The notes under the pieces are model-generated. The model worked only from the letters and a program-made list of their open reading frames with translations. It was not told the origin of the DNA and did no database searches. 64,000 nucleotides of DNA. Origin: Adineta steineri (taxonomy: Eukaryota > Rotifera > Eurotatoria > Adinetida > Adinetidae). The position numbers and the translations under genes were made by a program. Where the stretch lies: NCBI GenBank assembly GCA_905250115.1, contig CAJNOI010000017.1, positions 819,248-883,247 of the forward strand. Direction: 5' to 3'. Shown piece after piece: positions 59,101 to 64,000 of the stretch; the first letter of the stretch is position 1; each line of letters begins with the position of its first letter.

Positions 59101-60083
59101 TCTTTATTTGTGCTGGTAGACAAGAAATTGTTAAAGGACATAAGTCCACCTTTTGTTGTCTCAAGCTTTTCAAAGTCTGATTTAATAAGACCTTGTCCTC
59201 GATAAACTAAAAAAGGTTTTCGCCCATAACTACTGACCTGTTGTTCATATAACTGTTGAATTTGTTGATGCAAATCACTAAGAAAAAAACCCATAGTAAT
59301 AATTGCATCGGTGTCCAATGTTCGAAGAGCCTTATTGAGCATAGAATAGATATTCGATGGAAAAGTATACCACCAAATAGCTAATTGAGCATGATATTCG
59401 TTCTCAAAACGGCCAATGTTAATTGATGACACACTATTATCTTTTCGACAATAAGCAGTAAACTGTCTGATGGCTTGTTCACTATGTTTCATACCAAGGA
59501 GAATCTCCTTAAATATCTGAGTATACATAAAAGTTGGCTCCAACTGATTCAAATTATCAATTGAAACCATTTCATTTGCCGCGAGAAAACTTACAGCAAT
59601 TGAGTCCTGTTCACATTTTTTAACAGCCAGTTGCAATGCTTGGCAGATTTCCTTGATGTTTGTATGGACACCTTTGATTTTTGTCCAGTTTTGTGTCCAT
59701 TCTTGATGTTTAGATTTGTTGCCACAGAAGATGTAAACTGCATCTAATTGTGACATACCATGAATCTTTGAGACTAAATGTCGACCAAAGTAGCCTGACG
59801 TAATAACGAAGGCTCGTTCCGTGTCAAGCTGATTGACCAGATGGATGCACTGATCGGATTGCGAGCATAGATGGACCTCATTGACTACGTTCTTCAGTTG
59901 AGCCAATATATCTTGACAATCCTTGTCGGCTTCGTCTATGCTGGCATCTACCCACAGCAGAAGATAGTTTTGTGCCATACGCTGTCGTGGTTGATAAATA
60001 CTTGATGAAGATGTCGGTTTGGATGATGCACCAGCGCTTTCATGTGATTTTGATTCGCTCATTTTAATATTGTCGTAATTCAT
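56187..60083 (-). CDS. ADP-ribosyltransferase (ART) fused to a long TPR array
   Basis: One exon encodes about 1298 residues. The N-terminal third has the R-S-ExE layout of arginine-type mono-ADP-ribosyltransferases, which transfer ADP-ribose from NAD: FLVYRGQGL (Arg), FNNFLSTSTNKEMSLSFA (Ser-Thr-Ser), and FKEEDEILFSMHTVFRV (Glu-x-Glu). A link region (REEAPGITGWQRLGHLLLKI) leads into about 20 TPR units of 42 residues, consensus LATSYNNIGSVYDNMGEYSK, of the kinesin-light-chain type used for protein binding. Units 2-4 and 5-7 repeat as a block of three. A 10-N gap at 57633-57642 lies between two near-identical units, so the unit number is uncertain. The ATG at 60083 is preferred, with another in frame at 60062. 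A TATATAAAG box lies about 65 bp upstream. The minus-strand open frames in other phases are repeat shadows. Confidence 0.85.
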   Translation of the reverse strand: MNYDNIKMSESKSHESAGASSKPTSSSSIYQPRQRMAQNYLLLWVDASIDEADKDCQDILAQLKNVVNEVHLCSQSDQCIHLVNQLDTERAFVITSGYFGRHLVSKIHGMSQLDAVYIFCGNKSKHQEWTQNWTKIKGVHTNIKEICQALQLAVKKCEQDSIAVSFLAANEMVSIDNLNQLEPTFMYTQIFKEILLGMKHSEQAIRQFTAYCRKDNSVSSINIGRFENEYHAQLAIWWYTFPSNIYSMLNKALRTLDTDAIITMGFFLSDLHQQIQQLYEQQVSSYGRKPFLVYRGQGLIKSDFEKLETTKGGLMSFNNFLSTSTNKEMSLSFAQDASTEPNKVGILFIISIDPCIKSAPFASIKELSYFKEEDEILFSMHTVFRVSTIKQLDIKNQLYQVELQLTSDDDEQLRLLTNRIREEAPGITGWQRLGHLLLKIGQFNQAEELYNVLLEQTSDGNEKQHYYSQLGLVHHHQADYEKAICYYEQGLEIQQKTFPSNHPSLATSHSNIASVYVSMGEYSKALSFHEKALEIREKTLPSNHPDLATSYSNFGLVYDHMGEYPKALSSHEKALEIQQKTLPSTHPSLATSYNNIGSVYDNLGEYSKAVSFYEKAFEIYQKSLPSNHSDLAASYNNIGSVYNKIGEYSKALLYYENALDIWQNTLPSNHPNLANSYSNFGLVYDHMGESSKALSFHEKALEIQQKTLPSTHPSLATSYNNIGSVYDNLGEYSKAVSFYEKAFEIREKSLPSNHSDLAVSYNNIGSVYNKIGEYSKALSSHEKALDIYQKTLPSNHPDLATSYNNIGSVYNVMXXXXLATSYNNIGSVYNVMGEHSKALLFYEKALGIRQKAFPLNLLSLATLYNNTGSVYNKMGEYSKAILSYEKASEILQKALPSNHSDLAVSYTNIGSVYDNLGEYAKALSFYEKALEIQQQSLPSNHPLLASLYSNIGMVYDNMGVYPKALSSHEQALEIYQKTLPSNHPDLATSYNNIGSVYNNMGEYSNALSFYEKAREIREKALLSNHPDLASSYNNIGSVYLTMGQYSKALSSFESVLEMQEKTLSSIHPHLAISHNNIGMVYDNMGEYSKALSFYEKALEIQQQSLPSNHPSLATSYNNIASVYYNMEGYPRALSFFEKALEIQQNTLPSNHPSLATSYGNIGCVNCKMEDYSTALSFFEKALEIREKTLSLNHPLLATLYNNIGNVYRNMGENSKALSFCEKALEIGQKTLPSDHPDLASSYNSIAKVYYNIKDYSKALSYYERALNIRQRALPPNHPDIKDVRESIEILQEEIVKNV
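57633..57642. other. Assembly gap (10 N)
   Basis: Ten undetermined bases lie between two near-identical TPR units. The flanking sequence (CCCATGACGTTATACACACT) is the same on both sides. Confidence 0.95.
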
Positions 60084-60145
60084 TGTTGAATGTGAACTTG
60101 TCAGTAAATGTTGTTGCTTGAATGAAAAGAAAGATCAATATTCCT

Positions 60146-60154
60146 CTTTATATA
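60146..60154 (-). promoter_or_regulatory. TATA box of the ART-TPR gene
   Basis: TATATAAAG on the minus strand, about 65 bp before the ATG at 60083. Confidence 0.5.
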
Positions 60155-60476
60155 GGCAGTAACTTGGTTTTTTTTCGATTTTTTGACGACTTCGAATGTT
60201 TGTGTTTTTTTGTTGTCGCTCAAGAACAAACTTCACCTAGTTACTATTGAAAATATTATTGTGCAGAGCAAAAAACCTTGTTGGTAACATCATTGAAAGA
60301 ACGAACAAAACAGAAACCGACAATCGAATTCATTTTATTATTATTTCTTCCAACTTTTTCTTGCCTTTCTACATCATTAGTGCCGTTTGCCAATGTGTGC
60401 ACGACACTTTTTTCGTCAAGTACAAAAAGAGCGAAATAAAATTCTTTGGTCGAATTATTTTTTCTCTTACGAGGTG

Positions 60477-60605
60477 ATTGTGGGTGTGGGTGTAGTATAT
60501 TTATCTCGCGCCCACACCCACACCCTATATCTACACTCACTCACACCCGCGCCATATACCCACACTCACCCACACCTACATTTGCACCAACATCGACACC
60601 CACCC
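60477..60605. repeat. Telomere-like G-rich/C-rich block
   Basis: TTGTGGGTGTGGGTGTAG, then a short AT-rich spacer, then GCGCCCACACCCACACCC and a further run of degenerate C-rich motifs (CACCCGCGCC, CACTCACCCACACC, CACCCACCC) to about 60605. It is the largest such block in the window. Confidence 0.75.
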
Positions 60606-61010
60606 ACCATGACTCTCACATCCTTTACAATCAAAATTGTTTTAATAAATAGACAAGAAAAAGAGAGAATATGAGGAGTCTATCATTGATAAAAATGGTT
60701 TCTTTCCCATCATTATTCTTACTATTATTCTTTGCAATCTTTTCATTTTTACAGAGACGGATTTCAGACACCTCAAAACTAAAAGTGACGACTGAGTAGA
60801 TAAGAGAAATAGCAGAAGAAAAAAAACTAAAGCTGATAACGATGTTTCTTCTAAGTTGTACTTTTTTCTTATTTATCAAATAAATCGTTAAGTAGAGTGA
60901 TCTGCTTCCATTCGTCACACGTTCTTCACTGTATCTCTTATCATCTTCTAGAATCTTCCTTCTCTTTTTAGTTACCATATGTCTTACGCAACAAAGTAGT
61001 ATAGAATTCA

Positions 61011-61078
61011 GAGGGTGGGTGTGGGTATGGGTGTGGATGAAGTAGACTACGCAGAAACACACCCACACCCACACCCGC
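61011..61078. repeat. Telomere-like G-rich/C-rich block
   Basis: GAGGGTGGGTGTGGGTATGG, then GATGAAGTAGACTACGCAGA, then CACACCCACACCCACACCCG. It ends exactly where the coding relic at 61079 begins. Confidence 0.75.
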
Positions 61079-61160
61079 AATACCACGTTGCACATGATCA
61101 TGATCAAACACATCAACTGAGTGAGCAACCAGATAATTAGCTTCTAGTGCATGGTGTTTA
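61079..61160 (-). pseudogene. Short coding relic beside telomere-like repeat
   Basis: The minus frame reads ALEANYLVAHSVDVFDHDHV and QRGI, related to NNYLVTRSIDESDRDHVQRS at 49485-49880. It stops at the G-rich repeat, on its 3' side. Confidence 0.45.
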
Positions 61161-62498
61161 ACTCATAATTAATGTAAACGAATTCTTTAAATTATCGAAA
61201 CATAGAAATGTACGCAGTTTTTATAAGTAAATGACATCCATAATATTTGTTTTATAAAAAGATTTTCTTTTTTGATTTTCGGATTATCTGCTTCTTCATA
61301 ATTATTCCTCCTCATTCTTCTCTCACAACTTCCGAAAAGTCTTAAGAAAATCATCAATGATCAAAGGTTAACACAATCTATTAATGTTTCCAGAACATAA
61401 TCAATATACTTGCATTCATAATAAATGAGAAATACTATTTATAATATTTTCTCAAATTCAATGAAACTATTTCAAGAATTCTATACATATATGCTTTATA
61501 TGAACAAATTATGAATGAAAAAAATAAGTTTAAATAATATTTCTCTTGATTACATAAAATAATCATCTTTTCTTTTCTATAATAATTGATAAATACTTGC
61601 TTATTGTAATATACATCAAACACAGAATCTTTTGATTCAGTATTATCGAAACATTTTTGTTATTTGAAGTTAAAGAATATCTATTGATGTTAATGAAATC
61701 TTATAATCTAATTATTTTCATTAAAATCTGTAAGAAGGAAATTTATCCTTACTAGTAATGCAACTGAAACATGATGTATGTATTACAAAGCATTATTTTA
61801 TTCAAATATATCTTTAAAATAAAACTGGTTTTCATCTATTGAAAAAAATAAATGATTGTATAAGGATTTATTATTTGAATGTTATTCTGAAAAGTAGAAC
61901 TGATATTTGTATTCATGTTAATGATAAATAGATTCCTAAATATCTTAAAAACAGAATATGTAAAGGTCATTGTGAACAATGATCATATATTGAAATGAGT
62001 CGTCTATATAAGTTCATATCATCATTCAGATAGACTAAGATAGCATTCGAAATTAATAGGGTATATCAATAGAATTCGATATATATTTTTTATTTGTATG
62101 TAAAAGTATTGATTCTGCTCCTCAATTACTTTCATATATATGTATATATATACAGGTATTCTATTCATTTAATATGGATGAGTTTATCAGCGGTATGAAA
62201 TGTTCTTTAATATTGGAACAGAAAGAATAATTCATTCTATTGATAAAATAAACTTTTTCTCTCCTTTTATTCTATGTTTCTGTTGAGTATCTTTCTTTCT
62301 TATCTAACACAACGAAACTCTACCTGTTCAGGCATAATAATGTAGCCATGAAGGTCTTTTCTACAATATATATTGTTTACCCTGCCGGTGAGTATTTTTG
62401 TTTATACTGTGTTCTTAACAAGAACAGAGTTCCAATAGAGACACGTTTTATTTTTCATCAGTTTTATTCTACTTTCAAAAAGAAAACGCAGAAAGAAA

Positions 62499-64000
62499 TT
62501 ATAATTTCTTTTTTACGATTTCGAGGTTTCTTCTATACATTTTAAGATTAGGATGATTTGTTGGTAATGATTGTTGTCCAATTTGTACAGCACGTTCATA
62601 AAACGAATGAGCTTTTGAATAGTTGCCCATATTCGCATACACCAAACCGATGTTGTTACAGGAAGCACCCAAATCAGGATGATTGGAAGGAAGTGACTGT
62701 TGTCGAATTGCGCGAGCTTTTTCATAATAAGAAAGTGATTTTGGATAATCACCGATGCTATCATATACAATACCGATTCTGTGATAGGAATCTCCCAAAG
62801 CAGGATGATTAGAAGGAAGTAATTGTTGTCGAATTGTAAAGCCTTTTTTATAATAAGAAAGTGCTTCTTGATATTCTCCTTGATTACGTTTGATTCCACC
62901 TAGTTGATAATAGATCGGTGCCTTGTCACTCTCACTTATTGTTTGATGAATTAAAACTTCATACACTTCTTGAGCCTTGTTAAACTGGCCCATTTTAATT
63001 AGCAATTTACCTAATCTGTACCATCTTGTCGAATCTGGAAAGGTCTCCTGTCGGATCTGATCGGTAAGAGTTTGAAGATCTTGATCGTTGTCATTGGTCA
63101 ATGTTAAATTCACTTGATAGATATCATTATTTTCATCCATTAGTTTAATATCTTCGATGCGAAAAATAGTATGCATAGAGAAGAGAACTTCATCTTCTAT
63201 GCGAAAAATAGTATGCATAGAGAAGAGAACTTCATCTTCTATGCGAAAATTACTAACATCACAAATAGAAGCAAATGGAGTGGTTGAATCAGTCGGATTT
63301 ATTAACATAACAAATAGATTTCCAACAAGATCAGGATTCGTAGCACCTTGTGGTACGAAACAGAGAGAAACATCACGATTTCTACTAGTCGATAAAAAGT
63401 TATTAAATAAAAGAAGTTCACCTTCAGTTTTTGTCATTTCAGTGAAATCCTCTTTTGAAAGACATTGCCCACGATGAACTGTAAATGTTTCATCAGATTG
63501 TTGACCATGAAATTGTTCAGAATGGAGTCGTTGAATATCACGATGTAGATCATTAATAAAGAAACCCATTCGAAGAATAATATCAACATCCATGAATCTT
63601 AATGCTTGATTAAGCATCGAATATAAAAAACATTCAGAAGTATACCACCGAATAGGTCTTTGATCATGATAGTCACGTTCGAATTTTTCAATGTTATGTA
63701 AATCATACTCATTTTCGGCAAATGCTTCACGAAAATAAGTGATAAATTCTTTAATGTGTTTTTCTTCGAAGTCGATGGTTAAGAAGATCTCTTTCAAGAT
63801 CTGAGTATACATAAATGATGGATCTAATTGATCCAATTTCTTGTTTGATGCCATAAAACTAATCGAAATGGCATTATGCTCACATTGATGAACAGTTTGT
63901 TTAAGAGCTTCACAGATTGATGTTATATCTGTGAACACTCCTTTTATTTTACGCCATTCTTTGGCCCATGGTTTATACCATTCTTGATTGCTAGAAAAAA
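62499..64000 (-). CDS. ART-TPR protein, 5' end beyond the window
   Basis: The frame stays open to the right edge (NQEWYKPWAKEWRKIKGVFT), so about 500 residues of a longer protein are visible. The start is outside the window. It has the same plan as the 56187-60083 gene: TVHRGQCL (Arg), FNNFLSTSRNRDVSLCF (Ser-Thr-Ser), FRIEDEVLFSMHTIFRI (Glu-x-Glu), then about four TPR units ending NHPNLKMYRRNLEIVKKKL. The E-x-E segment of 14 residues is present twice in tandem (63157-63240), lengthening the active-site region. The TPR array is much shorter than its neighbour's. Same orientation and layout suggest an old tandem duplication. Confidence 0.8.
   Translation of the reverse strand, partial: FSSNQEWYKPWAKEWRKIKGVFTDITSICEALKQTVHQCEHNAISISFMASNKKLDQLDPSFMYTQILKEIFLTIDFEEKHIKEFITYFREAFAENEYDLHNIEKFERDYHDQRPIRWYTSECFLYSMLNQALRFMDVDIILRMGFFINDLHRDIQRLHSEQFHGQQSDETFTVHRGQCLSKEDFTEMTKTEGELLLFNNFLSTSRNRDVSLCFVPQGATNPDLVGNLFVMLINPTDSTTPFASICDVSNFRIEDEVLFSMHTIFRIEDEVLFSMHTIFRIEDIKLMDENNDIYQVNLTLTNDNDQDLQTLTDQIRQETFPDSTRWYRLGKLLIKMGQFNKAQEVYEVLIHQTISESDKAPIYYQLGGIKRNQGEYQEALSYYKKGFTIRQQLLPSNHPALGDSYHRIGIVYDSIGDYPKSLSYYEKARAIRQQSLPSNHPDLGASCNNIGLVYANMGNYSKAHSFYERAVQIGQQSLPTNHPNLKMYRRNLEIVKKKL
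63157..63240 (-). repeat. 42-bp tandem duplication in the ART active site
   Basis: Two identical 42-bp units (63157-63198, 63199-63240) encode EDEVLFSMHTIFRI twice. The frame is kept. Confidence 0.95.

Larger units (their letters stand above)
60084..62498. other. Intergenic between the two ART-TPR genes
   Basis: It contains a TATA box, two telomere-like blocks (60477-60605, 61011-61078) and a relic (61079-61160). From 61170 to 62498 only AT-rich DNA is seen. Confidence 0.55.

Noticed and set aside
60387..60674. Open frames with Cys-Gly/His-Pro repeats
   Set aside because: They are translations of the TGTGGG/CCCACA block itself.
3666..61078. A true chromosome end
   Set aside because: The G-rich patches are short, degenerate, paired and internal. 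None forms a long terminal array.

Overview
The window looks like nuclear DNA of a bdelloid rotifer. It is AT-rich. Genes are split by many introns of about 50 bp with GT..AG ends. One eukaryotic tRNA-Phe is present. Several gene types are ones I associate with bdelloids: ADP-ribosyltransferase/TPR fusions, FG-GAP and NHL propeller proteins with Ser/Thr linkers, and rhodopsin-type receptors with a DRFLRSS-like motif after TM3. Short G-rich TGTGGG-type patches are scattered through it, and this is the telomeric motif I recall for bdelloids. The species call is an inference, because no rRNA or mitochondrial marker is present.

Left part (1-13 kb): an apparently intact Prickle-like LIM gene, then a zone of decay. 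The zone holds a broken GPCR with a MITE, an intact-looking GPCR, the last two exons of CCT2 cut off on the 5' side beside C-rich telomere-like repeat, a broken prohormone-4-like neuropeptide gene, and a standalone RapZ C-terminal domain with a stop codon in its conserved motif. From 13 to 17 kb on the minus strand lie an FG-GAP propeller exon, a Ser/Thr-rich linker exon and a PAN/apple exon, all compatible at phase 1. From 17.2 to 20 kb a unit of about 0.78 kb is present three times, and one copy carries a hAT-like MITE. At 22.98-23.77 kb there is a second copy of the Prickle locus with its middle deleted.

Middle (23.7-43.5 kb): mostly conserved genes. These are a four-exon DUF4476-like gene, a small membrane protein, a second hAT-like MITE, tRNA-Phe(GAA), NSRP1, a 27-exon CEP350 homologue with a possible secreted-peptide gene nested antisense in one intron, a GH20 beta-hexosaminidase, and a SAM methyltransferase convergent with it.

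Right part (43.5-64 kb): accessory DNA. A pentapeptide/linker/FG-GAP gene on the plus strand is mirrored by a damaged pentapeptide/linker copy on the minus strand whose downstream exon is an NHL propeller instead. Two ART-TPR genes end the window, one of about 20 TPR units and one running off the right edge with its catalytic E-x-E segment duplicated. The most unusual themes are (i) exchange of extracellular modules through a shared Ser/Thr linker and phase-1 intron, and (ii) telomere-like patches in head-to-head pairs, several sitting exactly where genes are broken.
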